From positions 4,165,001-4,229,000 of the forward strand of contig NC_079888.1 in the NCBI RefSeq assembly GCF_029227915.1: a DNA stretch of 64,000 nt, given 5' to 3'. Below, piece after piece: positions 11,580 through 22,373 of this stretch; within the stretch, counting starts at the first letter, position 1, and each line of letters opens with the position of its first letter. The stretch comes from Hydractinia symbiolongicarpus (taxonomy: Eukaryota > Cnidaria > Hydrozoa > Anthoathecata > Hydractiniidae). Under the pieces are notes generated by a model that made no database searches, was not told where the DNA came from, and saw only the letters and a program-made list of their open reading frames with translations. A program made the translations under genes and the position numbers.

Positions 11580-13274
11580 ACGACGCATGAGGATCAACCC
11601 CGGTAAAAAGAAGGACTCCAGAAATGAAGAAGGTATATTTTCACAGAGTTCATCCGATAGTTATGAGAGTTCAGGTAAGGAATGCACATCCAGCGAAAGT
11701 GAAGAAGAATACGATTGGTAGATTGACGAAAATACCGATTGGAGGCTTGAATGAGTCCAAGTGTAAAAAAATTATTAGACAGATTTTTCAACTACATGAT
11801 TGGTCCTGACAGAAACCGAAAGGAGCGTTCAATATCCGTTATCTTTGGTGACGTGCGGCGAATTTTTGTTGCCGTTGGAGTGAAAGATGACTTAGATATC
11901 GTTTTTAGAAACGGATTTCCGTGATCTGTATATCGTCAAACATTGCGGTGCCAAAGGAACTAACCCCTCAAGTATCAATTAATATCTGTACTCGCTGATA
12001 GACTTCTGCGAATTTTTACTTGCAGAAGACATAGTGATGGCGAATGTAAAGAGGAGAGACATGCACACATTTATTGAAAAAAATAAACAGTGGAGGAAAC
12101 ATTATGAAAGGCAGGAAAATATTTTAAAACATAAAAGTCTGTTGATAATTTTAAGATGCTTGTTGATGAAGAACAGGTAAAACGCTATAATAATAGTGAA
12201 AAGGCTGTTGCGGTCTTTGAAACATTATGAAACACCGGGAGTATTGCCTCATCAGGGATCACTTGTACACAAAGATCCACTTTACAAGTGCACCACCCTC
12301 AGGCGTAACGTCAAACATGACAATCGCAGAATTCAAAAGTTCAGAGTTGCAAGAAGATGGGAAATGGCTCATAGAAGTGTGGGATCATAAGACAGTTGAG
12401 CACTACAGTCCGGCTAAGGTGATTTTAACAACAGAGAACTACGAACTGTTGAAGATCTACGTCATTAGAGCAAGGCCTCAAACATCCCCAAAATTTGAGA
12501 ATGTTTTCGTAACTTGGTCAGGACAGAAAATTAACTCTGGTGACGTAAGTAAAAGATTGTATTTAGCATGGAAGAAAGCAGGAAACTTTGAGAGCAAAGA
12601 GGTACCAGAAAATCTAACTGCGAACATCATAAGGAAATCCACAAGCACCGGATTAAAATAAAAGCAAATTTACCGCTGAAGTTGCCAACCTGATGGCGCA
12701 TAGTAAGAGTACGGCGGAAGACCATTATTACATAAGAAATATGAGAAAGTCAGCCAGTATTGGGACGAATGTGGTTACAGATCTATTCTACGGGAGTGAT
12801 TACCATGACAAAAACCGACCAATAACTACTTCACCTGATAAAACAGCAACTCCGCAATCAGTATGCACCCCTACTTCGCAAAGCAAACGGAAGTTATGGT
12901 CTGAAAAAGAAGTGAGTGAAATAGAAACCGCTTTCAAAATTGAGGAAATTAGTTATGGTTTTGTTAAGTAGAAATGTGAGACAATTAGTTCAATAGATGC
13001 TTCACCGAGACAAGTATATGTCAAACTCAGAGTGATGAACAAAGTGAAAAGGTCTCCGTCTCAGCGTCGTTGCTTGTTTTCAGAAAGTGACTTAGATGTG
13101 TTGGTATCTCGAGGAAAGAAATTAATCAAGGGCGGAAAGCTTACTGAAGATAGAGTGGACGAATGTTTTGACGGTACAGGACTTCTAGAAAAGTATTCTT
13201 TCAGCCAAATCCGAACTAGATTGTCCTACGAAAGAACAAGAAAGAATAAAAAATCTAAAAGAAAGGTAAGTTGA
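11580..13274 (+). pseudogene. Tyrosine recombinase (Crypton-like) with Myb/SANT-like tail, broken
   Basis: Frames after an acidic Ser-rich stretch (11,600-11,720) give a helical core-binding part around 11,960-12,220 ('YLYSLIDFCEFLLAEDIVMA', 'EEQVKRYNNSEKAVAVFETL'). The catalytic half follows in 12,227-12,661: 'WDHKTVEHYSPAKVILTT', 'FVTWSGQKINSGDVSKRL' and 'ANIIRKSTSTGLK'. After a frame change comes 'MAHSKSTAEDHYYIRNMRKS' (12,693), with the H-x8-HYY arrangement expected for the last His and the tyrosine nucleophile. The tail has two Trp/Leu-rich helical segments, one beginning 'RKLWSEKEVSEIETAF', the other 'CLFSESDLDVLVSRGKKLI' (13,077), resembling Myb/SANT modules. Such enzymes cut and rejoin DNA through a covalent tyrosine link. 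At least four breaks make this copy inactive. Confidence 0.72.
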
Positions 13275-15823
13275 TCGACGATTGTCTTTTTTATTAGTCT
13301 ATAGTGTATTACAGTGGCGAATTTGATTGGATACTTCCATACCCATTGTCATGAAATTGGGATTTGTTTTGATCCTTACAACAGATGGCGGTTACTTTTT
13401 ACCTGTCTAAGTTGTGCTCAAATAAAATATACTGTTGGATCACAATTTTTTTCAGCAGCAAGAGGTGTGCCAAGCCTACTACTTTGCGTTCAGCTTCATA
13501 ATGGCCGACAGATGTTGTGAAAAAAGAACTGAGTTACGAATATCTTCTTGTTATTTATTAACCATGACTTTTAAGTTAACTTTTGTTTAGAGAATACTAA
13601 TGACAGTAAGTCAAATATCGGTTACATGTAGATAATTCTTATTGATTTAAATTATCTTTTCATGTCTATTGTACTTTGAAAAACACTTTCTTGCAAAATT
13701 TTTTGCCAGAAATGTCCTTAAGGAACTTTCGACTATTATTATCCGTACGCTTAGAATTTTTTTAAATTATCGTCAAAATTTGATTGTGACTTCTTTAATG
13801 CTACGGCACTAATTCCATTGAGGTATCATCGAAAAAAAGTTACCGGGCGTCTCTATTTTATCATATTATTAACGAAAAGCTAAATTTTGCTGTTGTAACG
13901 GATCATATTTTAAAGAAGTCATACAATCCCCAGCAGTAAAAAGATCTCTTGTATTTCGGGAAAGATGTATGGGAGTAAATGTCAATTGTGGCGTCACTGT
14001 TTTCTAGCACTGGTTCACAGTTTGCATACTTAGGATGGCGTCATTAGATTTTGATCCGTAAGTTTGTTCACATATCGGCATTTGTGTTATTTTATTTTGT
14101 TTTTTAATGGTTTTCTCATTTTTCCATTTTGAGATGAGACTGTATGAGTCGTACCATATACACAATTACCTGTTTACTACACCTGTACTTTTGACAATTT
14201 TCTTATTTTGTATTCATTCTTACATTATGTTCTAGAAGATAAAGAAATGCAAATTTTGTTTTCTCTCTGCGACAAAAAAGGTATATTCTTGCGAATTTTT
14301 AATCATTACTCTAAGCGGGCAAGCAATAACTTTAAAGTCGGTAGGCTGCAGAATTAGATTTTTCTCACGAGCATAGGTCATGTTAAGAGCGCTGCATTCA
14401 CCACTCGCGCTTTTTGCGATGCTTGCATTACCGAACAATCTTTAACATAACCCGCAAAGGTACAAAATTAGAAGAAAAATGGCTGTGCTAACTTCATCCG
14501 AATTTCTCAACCTTTTGAGTTTTTCTTGTAAAGATATAATCGCAGATCCTAATGCCCGTGTGGACCGTAACTCTTCGAATAAACACCTGGGGTTTTTAAT
14601 AAATTTTCCATTTATATAGGGGTCGTATTAGAAGGGGGCGTTTATAAAAGAAGGCGCTCAATAAATGTTTGTATTTTTTTCTTTTCTTTTGCCGATGGAA
14701 TACATATATTTTCACATAATATCTACATCATTATCAATATCGTCATCGCCAATTATATTAAGATCGTTCAACGTCGATCATATCTTCTTCCCATACTTCA
14801 TATAGTATAGGTATTTATCTTATCGGTGAAACTTCCGTTTCGAAAAAAAGCACTCTGAAGGGGGAAGTTTATTAGAAGATTATTGAAAGAGGAGGCGCTT
14901 AATCAAGTGTGGGGCGCCTAAAAGAAGAAAGCATAATTAACCAAAGCATAACTAATTCTCTTTGAAAGTAATACCCTGTCGCCGGCAGGTTTCTCAGGAA
15001 TAAAACGAATATCGCCGGGTGTCTGCGAAAGCCGCCGGCATCTTCTTTTTTACTTAATGCTTTTCAAAATATACCGCCTGAACTCCGGATTATATCATGG
15101 GTAATAATTAAAAATCAGTTTCCATATGGTAAATCTGATTACACGGTAGTAACTTTAAAGTTGCTCAACCTCGTCCCGAAAGCAACTTGTATATTTTCTG
15201 ACATCGGGACGGCGATACGAACTTTTTTTTCCATCCTGATATAGATAAAGAAAAAACAGGCGTTTGGAACGCGATTGGAAGGGGCTAACTTTGGTACCAT
15301 CAACCTCGTCCCGAGGGCTCTTTTTTAATTATTAGTAATGGGATGGTCCTGGGGACATAGCTGTGGTGCCACTTTAGTATACCAATAACAAAGTGGCAAT
15401 AATTTCACCTGTACGCCTCTAATTTTTAACCTTAACTACTCGCTATATTGGTTGGCACCAATACCTTTTATTTGATATAGTATCAATACAAATCCGTGGT
15501 CGAGTCAACAGTTATTACGAAATTGTCAATTATTATGAAGTTGTCAACCATTATGAGGCCGGTTGCCGTTGGGCGAGTCGCTCATAAGTTGACAAATAAT
15601 TGATAACAATTTGGAAAATTATTATCAATTATTATCAATTATTACCAAAAAGGAAAACACACCAAAAACCAAATAACGCAGCTTCAAATAAAAGAGATTT
15701 TTTTCGAATAATCGGTATTTATCCTAATCTTGTCCAAATACTGACAAAAAAACATTTCTAATAAGTATATGAAATCCTACGGTATCAAAGAAAAATGATG
15801 CAAATCTATCCGATTATTCATAT
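13275..15823. other. Non-coding with old repeat fragments
   Basis: I find no gene. Recognisable pieces are diverged relatives of the 'AATAAGCGCC' repeat (14,565-14,680 and 14,865-14,930), and two copies of 'caacctcgtcccga' (15,166 and 15,300) with a reverse 'catcgggacggcg' near 15,202 and 'gatggtcctggggac' near 15,343. These suggest an old inverted-repeat element of about 200 bp. Around 15,500-15,650 there is a cluster of 'ttgtcaattattat' and 'attatcaattattatc' words of low complexity. Confidence 0.45.

Positions 15824-15912
<89 letters not shown>
15824..15912. repeat. (TAA)n microsatellite
   Basis: About 29 nearly perfect copies of the trinucleotide taa/ATT run through this stretch. It sits exactly at the 3' end of the reverse-strand LINE fragment that follows, so on that strand it is an (ATT)n tail, as some LINEs have in place of poly-A. 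Confidence 0.95.
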
Positions 15913-15915
<3 letters not shown>

Positions 15916-16262
15916 TTTAAAGTGGCTAGCCCAGAAAATCACAAAAACCTATAGTTAGTGGATTGTTTCCACTGTGGGCCACTAGAACAAAAAAGAAACA
16001 AAAAATGATAAACCTTGGACTGCCTCAGCTCAATCAAACATAGTAACATTTATAATCTGTGAAAATTGAAAAGAAAAAGAATAAAAAACAAAAATTAGAA
16101 AGTGATCTCCATTAGAATTTGCCAAATACATTAAAGATGGAAGTCTTAAACGAAAGCAGACTTCCATCACAGGTCACTTGGTCTGGAAGATTATTCCACA
16201 CTTTTGCAGCTCTAAATTGAAAGGAGAATCACCGCCGCAGCTCTTTCATCATCAGTTTGACC
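15824..16262 (-). mobile_element. 5'-truncated LINE, 3' end with (ATT)n tail
   Basis: On the minus strand 16,260-16,125 reads 'FQFRAAKVWNNLPDQVTCDG' followed by 'SLLSFKTSIFNVFGKF', the standard end of a jockey/CR1/L2-type reverse transcriptase ORF (AAK-x-WN-x-LP then S-x-x-FK). A stop and about 200 bp of A/T-rich 3' untranslated sequence follow, ending in the (ATT)n run. The sequence before the FQFRAAK segment is degenerate with a stop. It is a typical dead-on-arrival LINE copy, probably related to the LINEs at 23.4-28.1 kb and 41.7-42.5 kb. Confidence 0.75.
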
Positions 16263-16503
16263 ACTACATTATAAAAAAAGAATGGTATCTCCAGCACCCC
16301 GGGTTCAAAAGATATGGATAAAGAATGTTAGAAATCGCGAGCCCGGCGTCAAATAACGCGCCGGTCATGCAGTTTCATTTTAACTTGTTCGAATTCATAA
16401 TGGCAGCAACCTGAAAAAAAACCGCGAAATAACTTTGCTGCTGTGGGGACTTTTGTGTTGTTGCTATCCAATCCAAAGTGCAATTAAATTTCAAGCAATT
16501 AAA

Positions 16504-17421
16504 ATGTCAATTTTCGATGAAAAACTGAATGAAATAAACACTAGTAATAATCGTAGTAGCAGTGGTGATGCAGCGAGAACGGCTCCAGATGAAAATAAAG
16601 AAACAAATGCAAAAAAAACAAGACAAAGGGGTGTTAATTTGATTGCCAAAGCAAAAAAACGTGCAGACTGTAGGTACAAACGTCGAAAAGGCATACTGAG
16701 AAGTGCTTCATTATTAAAACTAACAACTAATGATGAAATATATTTGGAATTTTATAGGGAGAAAGAAAGTGTTCCAGCAAGATTTTCAACCTCAAAAGAA
16801 TTGATGCAGAAACATTTGAATAATTTGCTCTTATCCGACAATTTAACACTTCCTCCAGCAACACCCTTATTACCATCTATGCCATGGCTAGGAGGAACAT
16901 ATACCAACATGTTGCTATCTCCAAATGAGGGTAGTGGGGGTAGTAACACATTCTCAGATGTTTTGTTGTCAAATTATCTTCACAACAATATTGATAATAA
17001 CAATACTTATACTGACATTAACAATAACAATAATGATGATGTTGTTGATAATAATGTTGTAAACACACCACAAAATATAGTACAAGATATCTTTCCTGTT
17101 AACAACAACGATGAAAGTAAAACATACAATGTCAACGAAATCGATTTTTTAAAAAATATATCACCATCAAATAATATTGAGGAGAGAACTGATGTAAATT
17201 GCAACATGTGTCACATCTGTAAAATAGAACATGTCGTGGAAAAGGATTTAGACTCGACGTGGGTGAATTGCAACCGTAGAAACTGTGATTATTGGGTGCA
17301 TGTAGTATGTGTTGGCATTGACATCAGTGACAAATGGTTAAAAAATCTGAAATATTTTTGTCCAACCCATAATGCGGTTCGCGTGACTGCTGCACGAAAA
17401 CGACTTTTTAAAAAGAAATAG
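16504..17421 (+). CDS. PHD-finger protein, about 305 aa, possibly element-encoded
   Basis: The first ATG with a sensible context is at 16,504; an open frame upstream lacks an ATG. The N-terminal third is basic ('KKTRQRGVNLIAKAKKRADC'), then comes a block 'LKLTTNDEIYLEFYREKESV' and a long Asn/Asp-rich low-complexity middle (about residues 155-215). The C-terminus has a Cys4-His-Cys3-like PHD finger: C-x2-C in 'CNMCHICKIE', 'WVNCNRRNCDYWVHVVCVGI' and 'YFCPTH'. PHD fingers usually bind histone tails. The finger resembles in style the one at the end of the YqaJ protein at 30.2 kb and the one in the LINE at 26.9 kb. It converges with the large gene at 17,752-20,232. No intron or break is visible. 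The function is unknown; a transposon accessory protein is my inference. Confidence 0.7.
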   Translation: MSIFDEKLNEINTSNNRSSSGDAARTAPDENKETNAKKTRQRGVNLIAKAKKRADCRYKRRKGILRSASLLKLTTNDEIYLEFYREKESVPARFSTSKELMQKHLNNLLLSDNLTLPPATPLLPSMPWLGGTYTNMLLSPNEGSGGSNTFSDVLLSNYLHNNIDNNNTYTDINNNNNDDVVDNNVVNTPQNIVQDIFPVNNNDESKTYNVNEIDFLKNISPSNNIEERTDVNCNMCHICKIEHVVEKDLDSTWVNCNRRNCDYWVHVVCVGIDISDKWLKNLKYFCPTHNAVRVTAARKRLFKKK

Positions 17422-17751
17422 TAGTAGCAAAGCAAATAAGGATTGTGCTCACATTTTTTGTTGAATTTTTGTTCAAGCTGGACTGAAAGAACTCAATTGA
17501 GAAAAACGATAATGGTATTATTTACCAACACTTTTTATGTTTTCTAAAGACACATATTTTTAAAACCCATATTTTTGTTACACATAAAGTATCTTATGAA
17601 ACCAGCAGTTGTTATTTATCAAAAGCCATCACATTTTTATTATATACATATCAGCCACAGATTATTTATATTCTATTATATAATATATTTATAAACCTTG
17701 TACATAATCCTCGTGGGGGGGGGGGGCATATTTCTTATATTCATACTTCTT
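17422..17751. other. Intergenic gap between convergent genes
   Basis: The gap is AT-rich and probably holds the 3' untranslated ends of both convergent genes. An unusual G12 run (17,714-17,726) interrupts it. I can define no further element. Confidence 0.6.
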
Positions 17752-20232
17752 TCAAGACAATTCATCTTCTGAAAGTTCAGCCATCAAGTCTTCTTCATAC
17801 TCTATAATTCGCAAAGGTAAATAAGTAATATTTTGAAGGTTTTTGCCATTTCTTTTTTGTTCCCAATAAAACAACCGTTTTGTTTTTGCTTTATTTGATA
17901 AATTCAGAAGGTTATCATGCAACTTTTCTCCAAATATATTAAAAGCAGCTTCATGTTGGTTATATTGTGTTAAATAGTTAGAATATCTCAGAACTGAGCG
18001 CCATTGAATGACTTCTTCATTGAGAATTATGTTTCTTGAACCAGACTTTTCATTGACTTTCAAAATGTTAGAGTATTTCGTGTACAAGCTATCAAATTTA
18101 TCTATGGATCTTGAAATCCTTTTCCAAGTTGACTTGTCAACGATGCCCTTCGGAGCGATCATTTTTTGACGTTGGATCTTCTGCTCTAAAAGAAAATCAC
18201 CACCTTGGTTTTTTTTCTCTAATGACCCTGTAGAGAAACTAAGATTTTGATTTCGTTGTTCCTTCACTTCATTTGGATAAATAGCTCTATTCCGAAGGTC
18301 GCGGTACTCTATTTCCCTGTAGATCGGATGATTGAATGCATAAAACAAATCTAGAGATGCGAATCTTCCCGCATCACTAATTTTGATGTCATTGCTCCTA
18401 TCTCCCACCCGCTGTGTATAAATACCAAGACCATAAGTTAATACCAGTTGCGTAAATAATTTCAGTGTTGGCGAAGTTATTTTTGACTGCCATTTGAGGA
18501 ATCCCAATGGCGACAAACTTCCTGTTGTTTCAGAATCGTATAAACGGAGTAGTTCCATAGTTGTACCATGAAGGAAGGTTTCGAAACTTTGCCAAGCCTT
18601 GTGGTTGTCCTTACACTTTACGAAGTATTGATAGGCAGCAATCGATTTGAAATTTAACACGTCTTTTGCCAATGGTTCCAAGCAAATTCGGTCTAAAATT
18701 TTGAAAAAACATTTCAGTTGATTCATGTTTAAATGCCCCAATCCGGGAACAAGTGTCACCCAATCATACTTTTCTTTGTCAGTTTCACAGATTCGGCTGG
18801 CGATACAATATGGCGGACCATCGCAACCAAGATAAGACCATTTTCTACCGTCAGGTATATGTAAGTTTTCCTTCAACTCTTTAAGTATCAGCTCAACGTT
18901 GCAATAGCTGTTTGGGTTGAGTAATATTGGTTCGCCAATCTGTATGGTTTTGTTATTTACTACACTCTTCTCACCTAAATTTAAGTACTTTTCATTAGAT
19001 GAGTCCGTCTTTGTTGATCGTTGTATGTCCTCAATAACGGTTTTTTGCACAGGGAATCCACATTCGTCACACTTTCTTTTCAAATTGTGATAGATTTTTC
19101 CACACTTTTCATTCGTGCATTGACGAGTTTGTGCTTTCAAAAATTGATGTATTCGACTGTCTACTTCCTTTTCGTCTTTAGCGTACATTTCTAGCATTTT
19201 TGATATATATACCAGGCGAATATTTCTAAATGTATTTTTTCCATGCTCTATCATTTTTTCCATTCGACGTTGTACTTCTTCTTCAGATTCTCCCTTACCC
19301 CAATTGCATGGTTTAAGGTTTTCGTTTGTTTGAAGGTTTCCTGAAGGATCTAAGATAATATGTAAAGTGGTAGTGATGACATCAGCTGCAGCAGTTTTAT
19401 TTGCAGAGACGCGATAGTTTTTAATGACATATTTTCCAATGTTGTCAAAGTATGTGTCAAGATCACCACTCGGACAAACTATTGTCCCACGTCCCTGGTC
19501 TTTCAACCAGTTAAGATATGCCGTGTAACTTCCAGCAGGATACAGTTTTCCATTTATTGCTGTAACCATTTTTGATCCAGAAATAGTTGACTGAATAAGA
19601 CTTGAAATAAATGTATTAGGGAGTATCCAGTTAAAATTACGTAATTGGTATATAGCTTCGATTACACAAGAAATACGATAACACATTAACTTGGAATGAT
19701 TTTTATCGAAAGATAACCCAGACAATCCTTCCAAAAAGCTTCTCAAAATTGGGTTTCGTTCCAGTATAAAGTTGTCAACGTCAATGTTTTCTAATGCTTC
19801 AAAGTTTTTATAAATGCCACTTAGTCCTGCTCCATCGGTACCTATGTTTCCATTAACAAATTTCTCCGCTATGATTTTGACCAATCTGACTAAATAACTC
19901 ACATTGACGGCATCGTCCTTCGAACATATTGCCAATGACGAAGTTAGGTTTAAAACAATTGAATCCAAAGCACTATCTTTTGTTATAGCTGTTTCAGTAG
20001 TTTGAACTGGAACTGAAGAACTAGCGGTCATAATATTCCGTACAACTGTAACACATCCTTCGCAAATGAAGTGACTTCGCGGACCAAAATACGTATGTAG
20101 TTGCAAATAACTCAAAATCGATCCTTTCACTGTTCGTTGTCTCGTATCATGAACATAGAAAGTTTCATCTTTCGTCACCCATTCAGCATGTTCGGTGCAC
20201 TTGCATATTTTTTTACAAGAATATTTTAACAT
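17752..20232 (-). CDS. Large zinc-ribbon protein with DUF6589-like region, 826 aa
   Basis: The start is taken at the ATG at 20,232, because the preceding minus-strand sequence ends in 'tattttatcag', a good splice acceptor. The N-terminus has Cys pairs ('CKKICKCTEHAEW', 'FICEGCVTVV'). A central zinc ribbon reads 'CTNEKCGKIYHNLKRKCDEC'. The C-terminal half has 'SYLGCDGPPYCIASRICETD', 'WVTLVPGLGHLNMNQLKCFF', 'KDNHKAWQSFETFLHGTTME' and 'LLRLYDSETTGSL', a pattern I know from a multi-copy family in corals, Hydra and fungi (DUF6589-type). The 'G-D-G-P' and 'PG-GHL-MNQLK' motifs hint at an RNase H-like transposase fold, but I cannot assign a complete catalytic triad. The reading frame is open throughout. 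It sits between a PHD gene and a HIRAN gene. Confidence 0.72.
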   Translation of the reverse strand: MLKYSCKKICKCTEHAEWVTKDETFYVHDTRQRTVKGSILSYLQLHTYFGPRSHFICEGCVTVVRNIMTASSSVPVQTTETAITKDSALDSIVLNLTSSLAICSKDDAVNVSYLVRLVKIIAEKFVNGNIGTDGAGLSGIYKNFEALENIDVDNFILERNPILRSFLEGLSGLSFDKNHSKLMCYRISCVIEAIYQLRNFNWILPNTFISSLIQSTISGSKMVTAINGKLYPAGSYTAYLNWLKDQGRGTIVCPSGDLDTYFDNIGKYVIKNYRVSANKTAAADVITTTLHIILDPSGNLQTNENLKPCNWGKGESEEEVQRRMEKMIEHGKNTFRNIRLVYISKMLEMYAKDEKEVDSRIHQFLKAQTRQCTNEKCGKIYHNLKRKCDECGFPVQKTVIEDIQRSTKTDSSNEKYLNLGEKSVVNNKTIQIGEPILLNPNSYCNVELILKELKENLHIPDGRKWSYLGCDGPPYCIASRICETDKEKYDWVTLVPGLGHLNMNQLKCFFKILDRICLEPLAKDVLNFKSIAAYQYFVKCKDNHKAWQSFETFLHGTTMELLRLYDSETTGSLSPLGFLKWQSKITSPTLKLFTQLVLTYGLGIYTQRVGDRSNDIKISDAGRFASLDLFYAFNHPIYREIEYRDLRNRAIYPNEVKEQRNQNLSFSTGSLEKKNQGGDFLLEQKIQRQKMIAPKGIVDKSTWKRISRSIDKFDSLYTKYSNILKVNEKSGSRNIILNEEVIQWRSVLRYSNYLTQYNQHEAAFNIFGEKLHDNLLNLSNKAKTKRLFYWEQKRNGKNLQNITYLPLRIIEYEEDLMAELSEDELS

Positions 20233-20413
20233 TTTTCCTGATAAAATAAAAGCAAATATATTCAATTACTTCTGACGAAAATACGCAAAAAGAAGATAAT
20301 CAGAAGTAGTGAATAAATACATTAGTAGACAGAGACTTTTTTTCCCAAAAAAATGACACGTGCATGTTGAGAAAATATATATTCAAAAAATAAAAGCAAC
20401 TGAGTACAACGCT

Positions 20414-21153
20414 CTAAACAGCACAGCTTTCGGGTGTATTGCTGCGATATTCACATTTTTCTGTTCCCTCCTGCGTCTTGAAAAAGCCTTGCAATATATT
20501 AAACACGACCACAGGCTTGTTTGTAACAATTTCATATTGGCAAGGAATAACTGCTCCGCCACCCCTCTTGTCCATGCCATAAGGATTGCATCTATACCCT
20601 TCGTGGGCGGCAGGTTTTTTGCTTTGTCTTGCAGGAGCCGTAGAAGTGCTGAAAAATACAAAATATCAAATACACATTGGACCTGCATAAACTAAATGGT
20701 AAACTTTTTACTCATTTTCAATTTTGAGCGCAACAAATATGCAAGTTTTAATACACGTGATATCATTGTTTCACGGTATAAAAATTTTTTCTTGAAGGTA
20801 TGATAATTATTACAAATACTACTAGTATCCTACCAGTATAATTTTTGTGCGTTTCTTTCATCTAGAAGTTGTCTGAAAACACGGCATAGGTTTGCTGGGA
20901 CACGTCCCACTATTTTACCAGCCACATCTTTCACTAGCTGGTTTGTTTCATTCTCTTTTTTTGCAAATCTTGTAACATCTGTGTGTAAGTGATTAGGAAT
21001 ATCATCCAAGGCTGGCATTATCACTTGCATAGCATTTTCGTCGTATAAATTTCCATTTTCTTTTTCCACAAACATTTTGATGTTAGGATGCGGATTCACT
21101 TTAAAACTATGATATCCTCTAATTGTGCTGTCAGTCACATATACAGCCTCCAT
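20414..21153 (-). CDS. HIRAN-like protein, two exons, 184 aa
   Basis: Exon 1 runs 21,153-20,834 and contains 'IRGYHSFKVNPHPNIKMFVE', 'GNLYDENAMQVIMP' and 'VGRVPANLCRVFRQLLDE', the strand-strand-NxxDxNAxxV-x-VGxVP-helix pattern of HIRAN domains, which bind damaged or 3'-ended DNA in helicases and occur in mobile-element proteins. It ends 'ACTG' before GTAGGA. A 'tatttttcag' acceptor starts exon 2 at 20,648, which runs to a TAG at 20,414-20,416. The phases fit (320 + 235 nt = 185 codons). Exon 2 ends in a conserved-looking 'RGGGAVIPCQYEIV'. The splice sites are my reading, but the agreement of phase and family-like C-terminus is good. It is transcribed in the same direction as the DUF6589-like gene. 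Confidence 0.68.
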
Positions 21154-21224
21154 TTTTCTTCTTCAGTGTTTATGTTTAGTTCTTCTGTAGTATTTTTTCC
21201 CAAGTCCGGTGTAAATTGAAACAA

Positions 21225-21565
21225 TGGTTCATCGTAGCGATAGTCTATTTAAGCTGTACTGCATCCTAGTTAGGATGCACGTCACATGATACAGCCTATT
21301 TAAGCGGACATTTTTAAAACTTCAAATTTAGCAGATCTCCGGGGTGCTACGAAAAAACTAATGTATTGGAGATGTTTATATGCACGTAAGTATTGGATTT
21401 ATTGAGTTAGATAGATGCTAAAATTCAGTTAAATGTGTGTTTTCGACGATCAAAGTTTTGTACATCTTAATTAAGCTGTAGAACGCCTAATTAGACTGTA
21501 TGATACATCCTAATTAAGCTGACATCCAAATTAAGCTGTACAGCTTAATTAAGAGGATTTCCCTG
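21225..21565. repeat. Cluster of TTAATTAAGCTGTA-type short repeats
   Basis: 'taattaagctg', 'tttaagctgtac', 'tttaagcgg' and reverse forms recur at about 21,248, 21,298, 21,467, 21,490, 21,512, 21,532 and 21,541, including the palindrome 'aagctgtacagctt'. 'gcatcctagttaggatgc' near 21,261 is a 9-bp-arm hairpin. The cluster lies just upstream of the HIRAN gene start, so it may be the end of the element that carries these genes. I found no partner repeat at the left. Confidence 0.6.
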
Positions 21566-22355
21566 ACTGTTTGTGTGAGGTGTTAAACAGGATGCAATGG
21601 TTCTAGTTTTAGAGGATCGCAGCTTTGACTCAACCATTTCTAGCAGAGAGGTAAGGCTGTGTCTTTCAAGAGGATCAAAAATGTGATCTAATTTAACTGG
21701 CAAAGGAGCAAAGTGTTGCCAGTAAAAAGGACCTAGCCAACTTTGGCACTGCCAATTCCTTGAAAGAAGTTATTGACACCACTTGGATGATGCAAATGGC
21801 GGAGGAGGACGAGGTAAGTCGCAAAAACCAACCATGCATGGATATAATTTGTCAGTGGACAGGGGTCAAGTGTGTCAAAGGGTGCGATGGCGCGTGACTT
21901 AAATGTGCCACACAAACAATCGCACCAACACCTTTGTGTTTGCTGAGGCTTCTAAATTCTTTCTTTGTTAATTAAATGTTATTTCTTTCTTATTTCTTTG
22001 GAAATAAATAATTCGGCGAACGGGTGTAAAAAGACGAAGATACGGGTTGGAACATCACAACTCAAAAATTCCCTATTCTTTGCTTGTTATAGACTACATC
22101 GTGTAGCAAAGCAACGGAAAGATTTGGAATTACGGGATATACCGTGTCTATTTCCAGGAGGGCCATGGCTTAGATGGAGAGTACTAGATTATTTAATATT
22201 CATTTTGAGTTACGCAGATCCAATTAGGGCGCGTGCTCCACTAGACAACTCCCGGCAACACGCAACGGCCAACACAGTGTGCCATCTCCCCAATTTCACT
22301 CACATGGCTTGGGTTAACTGGGGGCTATGGTAAAATTCACCCGCCCATGTTGAAT
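21566..22355. other. No recognisable gene
   Basis: Short frames without domain features occupy this gap. A relatively GC-rich block (22,120-22,330, including 'ccatctccccaatttcactc') resembles a dispersed repeat in style, but there is no second copy in the window. It ends at the AT dinucleotide that flanks the ISL2EU element. Confidence 0.45.
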
Positions 22356-22373
22356 ACACAACTTTCCGGTTTC
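22356..22373 (+). repeat. Left terminal inverted repeat of ISL2EU element
   Basis: 'acacaactttccggtttc' matches the right end perfectly over 18 bp. The bordering AT forms the duplicated target, and homology stops one base further out (G on the left, C on the right). Confidence 0.88.

Noticed and set aside
20383-20688. 101-codon minus-strand frame over HIRAN exon 2
   Set aside because: Another frame of the same stretch joins exon 1 in phase and gives a family-like C-terminus, so this frame is a shadow.
21965-22333. 122-codon plus-strand frame
   Set aside because: The sequence looks like a dispersed repeat and the translation shows no domain pattern.
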